In this document: piece by piece, positions 10,333 through 18,700 of the stretch
How the letters are laid out: every line of letters begins with the position of its first letter
How positions within the stretch are numbered: position 1 is the first letter of the stretch
Origin: RGIG5057 sp964371585
Lineage (GTDB): Bacteria; Bacillota; Clostridia; TANB77; CAG-465
Assembly: GCA_964371585.1 (NCBI GenBank)
Contig: CAYJMD010000002.1
Span: forward strand, 62,001-126,000
Reading direction: 5' to 3'
Length of the DNA stretch: 64,000 nucleotides
The notes under the pieces: generated by a model
Seen by the model: only the letters and a program-made list of their open reading frames with translations
Databases searched by the model: none
What the model was told of the DNA's origin: nothing
Position numbers and translations under genes: made by a program

Positions 10333-10361
10333 ATTATATAATAAAGAACAAAAAAATGCAA
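10333..10361 (-). promoter_or_regulatory. Sigma-A promoter of the split glucan synthase operon
   Basis: Minus strand TTGCAT (10356-10361), 17-base spacer, TATAAT (10333-10338). The 362-base intergenic stretch 10257-10618 holds this promoter and the divergent one at 10471. Nothing else is recognisable in it. Confidence 0.6.
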
Positions 10362-10470
10362 TCATTTTAAACTAATAAATTAAATATTTTTCAATTATTC
10401 TTTTTATATTAGTATACCCTAAAAATATCATTATTTACATAACATTTTCGACATTTATTTTTATTAAAAA

Positions 10471-10499
10471 TTGCATTAATAAATTATATATGGTACAAT
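10471..10499 (+). promoter_or_regulatory. Sigma-A promoter of the lipid kinase gene
   Basis: TTGCAT (10471-10476), 17-base spacer, TACAAT (10494-10499), about 120 bases before the start codon. Confidence 0.55.
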
Positions 10500-10618
10500 A
10501 AAAAATATGGTATGTTTAACTATTATTATATATACATGTATTTCAAAAAATACATTCATACTTTAATTAATAGTATATCTACATACTGCACAAAATATTA
10601 ATATAAGGAAGTAATTTA

Positions 10619-11509
10619 ATGAAACATGTGATATTAATCAATCCTGAAGCAGGAAGAAAAAAAGGTATAAAATATGGACATAGAGTTCAAAAGCTTTTAA
10701 ATAAACATAATATACAAGCTAGTATGTATATTTCTAAAGAACCTTTAGATTTAAAGAAATACGTAGCTGAAACTGTAAAAACTCAAACTTGTAGATTTTA
10801 TAGTATCGGCGGTGATGGAACGCTAAATGAAATCATCTCTTCTCTTATAAATACAACTAGTGAGCTCGTTGTTTTAGCAAGCGGAACAGGAAATGATTTT
10901 GTAAGATCTATTAGTAACTATAGAAGTTTAAGAAAAATAATTAATCATTCTGTAGTAACTAAAGCATCTAAAGTCGATAGCATGATTATAAACAACTCTA
11001 TTTACTGTGTAAATATTTTAAGTGTTGGTTTTGATGGTATGGTTGGAAAAAATGTAGAAAAATTTAAATGGATTCCACTTATATCCGGAAGTTCTAAGTA
11101 TAATTTAGCTATATTATATACACTGTTTGCAAATCAAAACTATAATTTAAAAATACGAATGGATGGTACAAAAATATACAAAGATACATTTACTCTTCTT
11201 ACTATTAGTAATGGTAAATATTATGGCGGAGGTATAGTTCCAAATCCTTATGCAAAATTTGATGATGGCCTTTTAAATAGTTGCCTTATTAAAAGTACTT
11301 CAATTTTAACAAAACTTCATTTATTACCAAAGTATAAAAAAGGTGACCATGAAAATATAGATTTAGTAACTTTCAATAAATTAAAAAAAATAACAGTAGT
11401 TTCAAATAAAACATTTCCAGTAAATATAGACGGCGAAATAACTTATATGAAAAAATTAAAGTGTGAAATATTACCAAACTCTTTAAATATAATAATTAAT
11501 CAACATTAG
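10619..11509 (+). CDS. YegS/DagK-family lipid kinase
   Basis: Soluble or peripheral lipid kinase of the diacylglycerol kinase catalytic family, 296 residues (usual about 290-310). The start reads MKHVILINPEAG. The nucleotide-binding motif SIGGDGTLNEII sits near residues 61-72 and ASGTGNDFVR follows, as in B. subtilis DgkB/DagK and E. coli YegS. The family phosphorylates diacylglycerol or related lipids and in Gram-positives recycles diacylglycerol from lipoteichoic acid synthesis. The exact lipid cannot be told from sequence. The ATG has an AAGGAAG site. Its terminator overlaps the stop codon, so it is probably monocistronic. Confidence 0.88.
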   Translation: MKHVILINPEAGRKKGIKYGHRVQKLLNKHNIQASMYISKEPLDLKKYVAETVKTQTCRFYSIGGDGTLNEIISSLINTTSELVVLASGTGNDFVRSISNYRSLRKIINHSVVTKASKVDSMIINNSIYCVNILSVGFDGMVGKNVEKFKWIPLISGSSKYNLAILYTLFANQNYNLKIRMDGTKIYKDTFTLLTISNGKYYGGGIVPNPYAKFDDGLLNSCLIKSTSILTKLHLLPKYKKGDHENIDLVTFNKLKKITVVSNKTFPVNIDGEITYMKKLKCEILPNSLNIIINQH

Positions 11510-11532
11510 AATTTACATAATGTTGATTTTTT
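11498..11532 (+). terminator. Intrinsic terminator overlapping the lipid kinase stop codon
   Basis: Arms AATCAACATTA (11498-11508) and TAATGTTGATT (11518-11528) followed by TTTT. The stem includes the last codons and stop of the kinase and runs into the -35 of the next promoter. Confidence 0.75.
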
Positions 11533-11551
11533 GTCTTATTTATGTTATAAT
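11523..11551 (+). promoter_or_regulatory. Sigma-A promoter of the 175-aa gene
   Basis: TTGATT (11523-11528), 17-base spacer, TATAAT (11546-11551). The -35 lies inside the terminator stem of the preceding gene, a very compact arrangement. Confidence 0.65.
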
Positions 11552-11603
11552 TTAAAAGCAAAATATATATTAAACCTAAAATAATTATTAAAGGAGTAAC
11601 AAC

Positions 11604-12131
11604 ATGAAAATCGAACCTAACCAAAAATCCATAACACTTAATTTAACAGAAAATCAAAAAAGCGAAATTGAATGGTTATTACAACATAGTTATGACCAAA
11701 ACAAAATCACAATTCAACTTGAAGGTAATATAGCTATATTAACTATAAAAAGATCTAAAAATAATGATTTGTATCAATTATTTACTGACGCACCTAAATT
11801 AATTAGTTTATCTGGATTTCATTATATTCTGTACATATATGAATTCTATAAAGATGAAGGAATAACTTCGGTTAACTTTTCAAATCCTAAACTTCATCAT
11901 TTCATGAAGGAAAATGGTGTTCAAAATCCAACTTTTGCTACTATTCACAGAAATATTAGATATTTAATAGATAGATCAGAAATATTATATCCAGGATTTA
12001 TTGAAAAGATGATTGAAGATAATTTACACACTAAAATATCCAACCCTTTAGATATTAATGTTGGAGTATTTTTTTCATTTATCTTCAAAATATTAACTGA
12101 AGATTGTGATAAAATTAATGCACAAAATTAA
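11604..12131 (+). CDS. Hypothetical protein, 175 aa, possible Spo0A C-terminal-like helical domain
   Basis: No confident family. Residues about 75-165 (GFHYILYIYEFYKDEGITSV, then NPTFATIHRNIRYLID, then a final helix after SNPLDIN) resemble by eye the spacing of the Spo0A C-terminal DNA-binding domain. In Spo0A that domain has a GYxYL start, a TPSRVERAIRHAI recognition region and a KPTNSEF tail helix. The match is weak and lacks several signature residues. The N-terminal 70 residues are polar and may form a small mixed fold. Good AAGGAG site; own promoter and terminator, so a single-gene unit. Confidence 0.75.
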   Translation: MKIEPNQKSITLNLTENQKSEIEWLLQHSYDQNKITIQLEGNIAILTIKRSKNNDLYQLFTDAPKLISLSGFHYILYIYEFYKDEGITSVNFSNPKLHHFMKENGVQNPTFATIHRNIRYLIDRSEILYPGFIEKMIEDNLHTKISNPLDINVGVFFSFIFKILTEDCDKINAQN

Positions 12132-12148
12132 TGCATAAAATTATATTA

Positions 12149-12184
12149 AAAAAGTCTATGATACAATTACATCATAGACTTTTT
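12149..12184. terminator. Bidirectional terminator between convergent genes
   Basis: Fourteen-base perfect arms AAAAAGTCTATGAT (12149-12162) and ATCATAGACTTTTT (12171-12184). It can end the 175-aa gene on the plus strand and the KAP NTPase gene on the minus strand. Confidence 0.85.
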
Positions 12185-12218
12185 ATTTGTTTAATTTTAA
12201 TTATTAACTTTAATTATT

Positions 12219-14213
12219 TTATTTAACATATAACTTTTCAAGTTCATCCACCGAATTTGCTATATTATTTAAAAGTACAAATTTAATTGTCATTTCTTTA
12301 CCCATTTGACCTTTATGTATTATAGTACATAATTTTTTTAGACTAGGTAATTCATGTGTGAATAATTCTTTTTGATCTTTATATCTAATATTTATTAAAT
12401 CTACTAAGTTATATAAATCGTAGTTTGAAGAAATAAGAAGTTTACCATATAGTTCTTCCATATCATACTTAGCAAATACTGGTAATGTTTTATACTCACC
12501 CATAATAAGTTTATAGAACTCAGAAATATCTTCTGGTAAATACTTAAATAAATCCTTTGCTCTCTTAAGCGCTATATCTTCAAGCACTTGTAATTTTACT
12601 TTAGAATATATTTCTTTAATCTCTACTACATCCTTATCATCTATTTCTAACTCTTCACTATCAAGTAACACTTTATCATCTGCTCTTTGAGCCGCAAGTT
12701 GCATTCCTAGCTGAAATATCTGTTTTAACTCACTCACTTGTATATCACAAAGTCCACTTGCAATAAAATATTTATATACTGCAAATAAACTAACATATTC
12801 TTTAAAATCCACAGCACCTTCTTTTATTTCTTCTAGTACTTGAAGCACAAGTATATTAAAATCAAAATCTGATAATTTTAAATATTCACCACTTAAAATA
12901 GTATTATATTTCATACTTTTTTCTATATTTGTAATTTCAATATTTTCTGTTGCTTCCTTCATATTTTCTTTATATAGTCTTTCATCAAAATATCTTGTTC
13001 TTATATATACTTCAATGAATTTAAAGAATTTGTATGTAGATGTATTATTTAAGAAATACTTACTATCAAACTCTCTTAAATAGAATTGATTTTTATCATT
13101 AACAATTTTAGATGTAAATATAAGAGCGTTATATTCATCATTACTATGAATATTTTTAAGTCTCTCTTTAGATATATTACCTGCTTTAATTTCAAATGCT
13201 ATTGCAATTGTAAAAGTCAAAATTGTTTTTAATATATTTACTTCTATATCTTTATAGTCTCTCATTATATTATTATATATTTTTTCAAAATCATTTAAAG
13301 AATGTTTAAGTATTCTTAAATTCCTAGTAGATGATTTATTAAAAGCAGCAATAATTAGTGCTGTATTTCTTTTTAAAAAGTCTGATAGTTGCTCGTTATA
13401 TGAATATTTCATTATCATACCAGTTAATATATATGAATATTCTGGTATATACTCAAACGTTTCACCTATTAATTTTTCTTTTATTCTTTCATATGCATTT
13501 GCTTTATCAAAGATATCTGCCACTTTTTCTTCAAGCATAGCTGCAAGAGGTTTAACTTCTGCTTTCTTATCTACTTTCTTATGAAACAACCCTTCTTCAT
13601 GATGAGTGTTTAGTTTATTTTCTTTATCTAATATATATGTAGCAATCATTGTCTTCATTTCAATATTAGTATCTTTAAATTTAGTAGCAAGCTCTCTTTC
13701 ATTACAGATAACTATAGTTTTTATACCATCATGTTCAACGAAATTATTAATATATCCTAGTATATCAATAACATCAACATTAGCTCTTTCTAAATCATCA
13801 AAACATAATATTTTATCTTCAACAGAAAAAGTTTCTGAAAAATCAATTTTACTATTATAGAAACTTGCTGATCCAAAAAGATTTGCCATATCCATACCAG
13901 TTTTTACATACTCTGGTATTGTATTTCCATCTTTAGAATCAATAAACTTTTTAAGACTCTTACTCATTCTAGGATTAGTTTCAATAAATATTTTTTTACT
14001 TATCTCTTCTAAACTATTAATACCATATAATGACATATATATAGTTTTATATTTTTTATCTGAACCTGCAACATGGATATTTTCCAGTCTAGTTCTTAAT
14101 TTATTATTCCAAAAGTATGTTTTACCACTACCCCATTCACCGTTTATCATAACAGCATAATCAGTATATGGTTTTTTTACATAATCACATATACATTCAA
14201 TTAGTTCTTCCAT
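12219..14213 (-). CDS. KAP-family P-loop NTPase
   Basis: 664 residues from the ATG at 14211-14213, which has AGGAG 8 bases upstream. A GTG three codons earlier is poorly placed. Walker A GEWGSGKT is at residues 25-32 right at the N-terminus. Walker B KILCFDDLER is near 132-141, followed by VICNERELATKF. This is the KAP NTPase core of the STAND-like P-loop ATPases. Unlike many KAP proteins no membrane pair is inserted between the Walker motifs, so it looks cytoplasmic. The long helical C-terminus (about 260-664) has no recognised motif. KAP ATPases are repeatedly found in phage-defence contexts, but this one has no visible effector partner. It lies 48 bases after recD2 and may be co-transcribed with it. 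Function unknown. Confidence 0.82.
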   Translation of the reverse strand: MEELIECICDYVKKPYTDYAVMINGEWGSGKTYFWNNKLRTRLENIHVAGSDKKYKTIYMSLYGINSLEEISKKIFIETNPRMSKSLKKFIDSKDGNTIPEYVKTGMDMANLFGSASFYNSKIDFSETFSVEDKILCFDDLERANVDVIDILGYINNFVEHDGIKTIVICNERELATKFKDTNIEMKTMIATYILDKENKLNTHHEEGLFHKKVDKKAEVKPLAAMLEEKVADIFDKANAYERIKEKLIGETFEYIPEYSYILTGMIMKYSYNEQLSDFLKRNTALIIAAFNKSSTRNLRILKHSLNDFEKIYNNIMRDYKDIEVNILKTILTFTIAIAFEIKAGNISKERLKNIHSNDEYNALIFTSKIVNDKNQFYLREFDSKYFLNNTSTYKFFKFIEVYIRTRYFDERLYKENMKEATENIEITNIEKSMKYNTILSGEYLKLSDFDFNILVLQVLEEIKEGAVDFKEYVSLFAVYKYFIASGLCDIQVSELKQIFQLGMQLAAQRADDKVLLDSEELEIDDKDVVEIKEIYSKVKLQVLEDIALKRAKDLFKYLPEDISEFYKLIMGEYKTLPVFAKYDMEELYGKLLISSNYDLYNLVDLINIRYKDQKELFTHELPSLKKLCTIIHKGQMGKEMTIKFVLLNNIANSVDELEKLYVK

Positions 14214-14270
14214 CTTCCTCACTCCTAAGCTTATATAATTATTTTATCATATGTTTAAATATTATTCAAT

Positions 14271-16469
14271 CTAATATATTTCATTTTTCTTAATTTTAGC
14301 AGTAAGGCCTGTTTTTCTATTTTTCTCTTCAATATTTTCAGCCATAAAATTAAGCATCTTTCTACTTCCTATGATGATAAGCATCTTTTTAGCTCTAGTC
14401 ATTGCTGTGTATAACAGATTTCTTGTAAATAGTTTAGTATATCCATTTAGTATAGGTAAAATAACATAATCATACTCACTACCTTGACTTTTATGAATTG
14501 TAATAGCATATGCATGTTCTATCTCTTCTAAATCTTCAAATTTATACTCTGTACATTTAGTATCATCAAATACTATTTTAACAACTTCTTTTACATTATC
14601 AATCTCTGTTATATATCCAATATCTCCATTGTATATTCCAGCTGATCTTACACCATCTTCTTCAAACTCTCTATCATAATTATTTACTATTTGCATTATC
14701 TTATCGCCAGTTCTAAATATTTTAGAATTAATTTCCTTTTCATACTTTTCATTTAGTTTAGGATTCAAAACATTCTGCACTATTTTATTTAAATTATGGA
14801 CTCCTAATTCATTTTTCTTAGTTGGAACAAGTATTTGTAAATCTTTTAAAACATCTAAAGTAGCATAACTTTCAAGTCTATACGAAATAAGGGAAGTAAT
14901 TTCATTTATTGCTAGTTCTTCATTTACAGAAGGTATAAAAAACAAATCTGTTTCTTTACTTTTAAACTCTAAATGTTTACCTTCATTTACTCTATGAGCA
15001 TTTATTACTATATCACTTTGCAGACTTTGTCTATATATATGTTTTAAAAATATAACTGGCATAGCTTCTGAATTTATTAAATCTTTAAGTACACTTCCAG
15101 CTCCTACCGAAGGAAGCTGATTAACATCACCAACTAAAATTATTTTAGTATTTTTGCTAACAGCTTTAACTAGATTATTCATCATAACAGTATCAATCAT
15201 TGAAGCTTCATCAACAATTAATACATCTTCATCAATAGGTTTTACATTATATTCTATAACGCTTTCTAAATCTCTATCATCAATCTTTATTATTTCAAGT
15301 AGTCTATGTAATGTTTTTGCCTCTTTACCTGTAGTTTCTGTTATGCGTTTAGCAGCTCTTCCAGTTGGAGCAGCAAGTACATAAGTCTTTTTCATATTTT
15401 CAAGCATATCTATAATACATCTTATAATTGTAGTTTTACCCGTACCTGGCCCTCCAGATATTATAGTAAATGAATTATTAAGTGATGTCTCAATAGCATT
15501 TGTCTGTTCTTTAGAAAGTACTAAAGAATGAGTTTCACTTACTGTATCAATTTCTTTTAAATAATCTTTCTCTTCACTCTTTATAGAATTTTTAATAGCA
15601 ACAAATTTAGCTATATTGCTTTCAGCTATATAAAAAGCTTTTCTAAAAACAAGTCTTTCAGTATCTATCTCTTCTATGTATATCTTATCTTCCATTTGAA
15701 GACTTATTAAAGTATTAATTATTTGATCACTTTGAACTTCTAAAAATTTAGTAGCATGATGTATTAATATATTTTCAATAACACATGTATGTCCAAATTC
15801 AGTAATTGTATTTAAAACATGTAGTATGCCAAACTCAAGTCTTAAAGTACTATCTTTTTCAATACCAGTTGAAAGTCCTATATTATCAACAACTTTAAAA
15901 TCAATATTTTTAACATACTTTAATAAGCTATATGGATTATTTTTTATAATCTCAATTGTATCTTCTTTTAAATTCTCATATATTTTACTTGCAGTAATAA
16001 CAGAAACACCATAAGTTGCAAGAAAGCTAAAAACATTCCATTTTTCCCATTGCTCATTAAAATGTATTTGTATATTATCTATTTTTTCTTCTGTCATACC
16101 TTTTATTTCAGCAAGTAAATCAGGTCTATTTTTTATAACATCAATTGTATCATCTTCAAATCTATCTACAATAAGTCTAGCTGTTTTTTTACCTACACCT
16201 TTTATATTATCAGCAATATATGTAATTAATGAAGATTTAGTTTTAGGCATTATTTTTATATATGTAGTAAATTTAAATTGTTGTCCATATAATTTATGAG
16301 TAACATAGTCTCCATTTAGTTCAAGCTCATCTCCTATTTCTAATTCATGAGTTTCTCCTACAGCAACAATTTCATTTTTACCAGATATGATAGATATAAT
16401 AGTATAACCATTTGAATCATTATAGAAAATAATACTATCTACCTTTCCTGTTATTTTCAAGTAATTCAC
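14271..16469 (-). CDS. recD2: RecD2-type 5'-3' DNA helicase
   Basis: 732 residues, the usual RecD2 length, clearly longer than RecBCD RecD. The N-terminal domain includes an OB-like start and helix-hairpin-helix repeats (IKGVGKKTARLIV near 89-101). The SF1B motor has Walker A SGGPGTGKTT near 336-345 and Walker B VLIVDEASM near 414-422. YAITIHKSQGSEYD (motif V) and LLYTAMTRAKK (motif VI) lie near the C-terminus. RecD2 unwinds DNA in repair and replication-fork maintenance without RecBC. The start is either GTG (16467-16469) or, with better AGGTGAGG spacing, TTG (16458-16460). A TATAAT box lies only about 8 bases before the ribosome site, implying a very short leader. Confidence 0.95.
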   Translation of the reverse strand: MNYLKITGKVDSIIFYNDSNGYTIISIISGKNEIVAVGETHELEIGDELELNGDYVTHKLYGQQFKFTTYIKIMPKTKSSLITYIADNIKGVGKKTARLIVDRFEDDTIDVIKNRPDLLAEIKGMTEEKIDNIQIHFNEQWEKWNVFSFLATYGVSVITASKIYENLKEDTIEIIKNNPYSLLKYVKNIDFKVVDNIGLSTGIEKDSTLRLEFGILHVLNTITEFGHTCVIENILIHHATKFLEVQSDQIINTLISLQMEDKIYIEEIDTERLVFRKAFYIAESNIAKFVAIKNSIKSEEKDYLKEIDTVSETHSLVLSKEQTNAIETSLNNSFTIISGGPGTGKTTIIRCIIDMLENMKKTYVLAAPTGRAAKRITETTGKEAKTLHRLLEIIKIDDRDLESVIEYNVKPIDEDVLIVDEASMIDTVMMNNLVKAVSKNTKIILVGDVNQLPSVGAGSVLKDLINSEAMPVIFLKHIYRQSLQSDIVINAHRVNEGKHLEFKSKETDLFFIPSVNEELAINEITSLISYRLESYATLDVLKDLQILVPTKKNELGVHNLNKIVQNVLNPKLNEKYEKEINSKIFRTGDKIMQIVNNYDREFEEDGVRSAGIYNGDIGYITEIDNVKEVVKIVFDDTKCTEYKFEDLEEIEHAYAITIHKSQGSEYDYVILPILNGYTKLFTRNLLYTAMTRAKKMLIIIGSRKMLNFMAENIEEKNRKTGLTAKIKKNEIY

Positions 16470-16613
16470 CTCACCTATATTATACCATAGAAATAATTGG
16501 TTTTAAAGAAAATAATATTAATAATTATTCTATTTATACATATACTATAATAAAGTAAATATTAAATTCATTACAGTAATTTCAACTTTTTTTAACTTTT
16601 TTTCGTTTTTTTA

Positions 16614-16642
16614 TTGACATTAGTCTTAATTTGTATTATACT
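16614..16642 (+). promoter_or_regulatory. Promoter of the two tRNA-Met genes
   Basis: Consensus TTGACA (16614-16619), 17-base spacer, TATACT (16637-16642), 13 bases before the first tRNA. Confidence 0.8.
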
Positions 16643-16655
16643 AGTAAATGTACAT

Positions 16656-16731
<76 letters not shown>

Positions 16732-16757
16732 TTAATCTGAAACGATTATTTTTTTAT

Positions 16758-16834
16758 GGCGGCTTAGCTTAGTTGGCTAGAGCGTTCGGTTCATACCCGA
16801 AAGGTCACAGGTTCGACTCCCGTAGCCGCTACCA
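16758..16834 (+). tRNA. Elongator tRNA-Met (CAT)
   Basis: Cloverleaf with encoded CCA; anticodon stem TTCGG/CCGAA around loop TTCATAC. The acceptor GGCGGCT pairs with AGCCGCT including the G1-U72 wobble seen in Bacillus elongator tRNA-Met. The T stem has one A-C mismatch. It resembles tRNA-Met rather than the lysidine-modified tRNA-Ile(CAT). Confidence 0.93.
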
Positions 16835-16838
16835 GAAA

Positions 16839-16868
16839 AACTACTAGATATTCTAGTAGTTCTTTTTT
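16839..16868. terminator. Terminator shared by the tRNA operon and spoVFB
   Basis: Ten-base arms AACTACTAGA (16839-16848) and TCTAGTAGTT (16852-16861) with T-runs on both sides, so it serves both convergent units. Confidence 0.85.
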
Positions 16869-17452
16869 TATGATTTTATAAGTACAGGTTGAATTTGTCT
16901 ATGTTTAAACGCTTCTGTTATACATGGAATAACTTTAGAGTAATCAAGTACTAAAGACTTAGGCTTTAAAGAAGAATCATCTTGCCCAAAGGGAACAAAA
17001 TATACATCTTTAGTATTATATAACATTCCAATGTTTTTAAAATTTGCTCCAAGACCATCATTTGTAGAAATCCCTATAACTACAGGTTTACTATTTCTTA
17101 CATGTCCTTTAAATATCATTGTAACAGCAGTATCTGTAATACCAGTTGCAATTTTAGCAAGAGTATTACCAGTACAAGGAATAATAACTAAAAGATCAAT
17201 TATATTTTTAGGCCCTATAGGTTCAGCTTTAGCTATAGTATCAATAACCTTTGTTTCACATTTTTCTTCAAGCATTTTAATAAATTCCTTTTTATCATAA
17301 AATCTAGTAGATACATCTTTAACGTTTTTAGAAATTATAGGAATAATAGTAGCACCACTTGATTTTAAAGTAGTAATAAGTTCTTCAACATATTTGAAAT
17401 TACAGTATGAACCAGATATAGCAAGACCTATTGTTTTATTTTTTAATTTCAT
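16868..17452 (-). CDS. spoVFB: Dipicolinate synthase subunit B (SpoVFB)
   Basis: Flavoprotein-fold subunit of dipicolinic acid synthase, made in the mother cell for spore core dehydration and heat resistance. Key stretches are GLAISGSYCNFKYVEEL at the N-terminus, GHVRNSKPVVIGISTNDGLG mid-protein, and VYFVPFGQDD near the C-terminus, all typical of SpoVFB. Length about 194 residues, as usual. The second of two adjacent ATGs (17450-17452) sits 6 bases after GGAGG and is preferred. A sigma-K-like promoter lies upstream. The partner spoVFA, normally adjacent, is not in this window. The gene is a single-gene unit between two terminators. Confidence 0.92.
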   Translation of the reverse strand: MKLKNKTIGLAISGSYCNFKYVEELITTLKSSGATIIPIISKNVKDVSTRFYDKKEFIKMLEEKCETKVIDTIAKAEPIGPKNIIDLLVIIPCTGNTLAKIATGITDTAVTMIFKGHVRNSKPVVIGISTNDGLGANFKNIGMLYNTKDVYFVPFGQDDSSLKPKSLVLDYSKVIPCITEAFKHRQIQPVLIKS

Positions 17453-17470
17453 CATACACCTCCACAATTA

Positions 17471-17498
17471 TATTTTATGAAAATATGATTAAAAAGTT
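17471..17498 (-). promoter_or_regulatory. Candidate sigma-K promoter of spoVFB
   Basis: Minus strand AAC (17496-17498), 16-base spacer, CATAAAATA (17471-17479). This fits the published Bacillus sigma-K pattern (HAC, 16 bases, CATANNNTA) exactly, and spoVF is a known sigma-K target there. Assignment in this organism is inference. Confidence 0.55.
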
Positions 17499-17502
17499 AA
17501 AA

Positions 17503-17526
17503 GAAGCTAGTAATATTACTAACTTC
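17503..17526 (-). terminator. Terminator after the lexA-NUDIX unit
   Basis: Arms at 17503-17514 and 17515-17526 (GAAGCTAGTAAT / ATTACTAACTTC, one G-U pair); minus strand continues TTTTAACTTTTT. Confidence 0.6.
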
Positions 17527-17533
17527 TTTATTA

Positions 17534-17995
17534 TTATTTTAATAAATTTCTTTCAATTCTAGTTTTAAGTTCTAATAATGCTGTTTTATTACTATCATAT
17601 CTTAATTTATTACATGCTTCATCATATGTAACCCATTCATAACTACTATGCTCATCTGATAAGTTTATATCTTCATCTTTAATTTGTATAGCAAAACTAT
17701 GCTCTGTAATTACAATACAATCTTTAGGCCATAGATGATAATCTTTTTTAAAAATACATGCTGGTATACTAGCTTTTGTATCTAAAGTATAAATATCTAC
17801 TATATCTTTAACAATACCAGTTTCTTCAAAAAGTTCTCTTTTAGCCGCTTTTAAAGGAGTTTCATCATCTTCTCCACCACCGGCTATAAACTGATTAATA
17901 TTCATGTCTTTCCTGTTAAATATACAATACTTAATTTCTTTACTATCTGTAATAAGAAAAGGTAATATTAATACTTGAAAGTTTGCTCTTGCCAT
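17534..17995 (-). CDS. NUDIX hydrolase
   Basis: About 153 residues with a complete NUDIX box at residues 39-61 (G-x5-E-x7-REL-x-EE-x-G-I; visible as GGGEDDETPLKAAKRELF then EETGI). The box binds the metal and hydrolyses nucleoside diphosphate-X compounds. The overall look (FQVLILPFLI start, HSSYEWVTYDEA end) resembles the dATP / dihydroneopterin triphosphate pyrophosphatase group, but the substrate cannot be fixed. The ATG at 17993-17995 has AGAGG 7 bases upstream, better than the GTG two codons earlier. It begins 17 bases after the lexA stop and has no promoter of its own, so it is probably in the LexA-controlled transcript. Confidence 0.9.
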   Translation of the reverse strand: MARANFQVLILPFLITDSKEIKYCIFNRKDMNINQFIAGGGEDDETPLKAAKRELFEETGIVKDIVDIYTLDTKASIPACIFKKDYHLWPKDCIVITEHSFAIQIKDEDINLSDEHSSYEWVTYDEACNKLRYDSNKTALLELKTRIERNLLK

Positions 17996-18012
17996 GTGCA
18001 CACCTCTTTACT

Positions 18013-18630
18013 TTATATCATTTTTCTAAATAATCCTACTACTTTACCTACTAGCTCAACTTTATCAGATATTATAGGATCCATATCATCATTTTCAGGT
18101 TGTAATCTTATATGAGTTTTTTCTTTATAATATGTTTTAACTGTAGCTTCTCCTTCTATCATTGCAACTACAATATCACCATTTTTAGCTGTATCTTGTT
18201 TAGATACAATAATATAATCTCCACTATTAATACCTATATTTATCATACTATCACCTTGAACTTTTAGTATGAAGTTATTATTTTTAAGTGTAGATGTTGA
18301 AAAAAAGCTTTCACCTATTTCAAAATAATCTTCTATATTTTCTGTAGCAAGTATAGGTTCTCCAGCTGCAACTTTACCAATTACAGGAAGAGATAATGTT
18401 TCTTGTTTTTCTTCTTCTACTATTTTTAATGCTCTCATTTTTAAATCTGATTTTTCCAAATAACCTTTAAGTGTTAACTTTTTTATATACTGATGTGCTG
18501 AGCAAGTTGATTTAAAACCTACTGCTCTACAAATTTCTCTCACTGAAGGTGGATAACCAGCCTCTTTACTAAACGTTGTTATATAATCCAAAACTAATTG
18601 TTCTTTTGCATTTAAATCTATTTTTTCCAT
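18013..18630 (-). CDS. lexA: LexA repressor of the SOS response
   Basis: 205-residue transcriptional repressor and self-cleaving serine protease. The N-terminal winged helix-turn-helix has AGYPPSVREICRAVGFKST near 24-42. The cleavage site is Ala89-Gly90 in GKVAAGEPI. The catalytic dyad is Ser128 in GDSM and Lys165 in EATVKTYYKE. All key residues are present, so it should be functional. The ATG has GGAGAG upstream. The promoter directly upstream (18660-18688) overlaps two SOS-box-like sites, which indicates autoregulation. The NUDIX gene follows 17 bases after the stop. Confidence 0.97.
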   Translation of the reverse strand: MEKIDLNAKEQLVLDYITTFSKEAGYPPSVREICRAVGFKSTCSAHQYIKKLTLKGYLEKSDLKMRALKIVEEEKQETLSLPVIGKVAAGEPILATENIEDYFEIGESFFSTSTLKNNNFILKVQGDSMINIGINSGDYIIVSKQDTAKNGDIVVAMIEGEATVKTYYKEKTHIRLQPENDDMDPIISDKVELVGKVVGLFRKMI

Positions 18631-18659
18631 ATTAAAACACTCTCCTATTTATATACTGG

Positions 18660-18688
18660 ATTATATCATAAAAACCTATGTTTGTCAA
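18660..18688 (-). promoter_or_regulatory. Consensus sigma-A promoter of lexA
   Basis: Minus strand TTGACA (18683-18688), 17-base spacer, TATAAT (18660-18665): a perfect consensus. The start would fall about 20 bases before the ribosome binding site. Confidence 0.85.
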
Positions 18689-18698
18689 ACATAGGTTC
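18672..18698 (-). promoter_or_regulatory. Two LexA-box-like operators forming an inverted repeat over the lexA promoter
   Basis: Minus strand GAACCTATGTTT (18687-18698) fits the Firmicutes SOS box core GAAC-N4-GTTY. A second site AAACATAGGTTT (18672-18683) is a one-mismatch version. Together they are the two arms of an inverted repeat with a 3-base centre and cover the -35 hexamer and spacer. The same repeat followed by TTTTT could act as a weak terminator for pfkA read-through. Confidence 0.65.
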
Positions 18699-18700
18699 TT

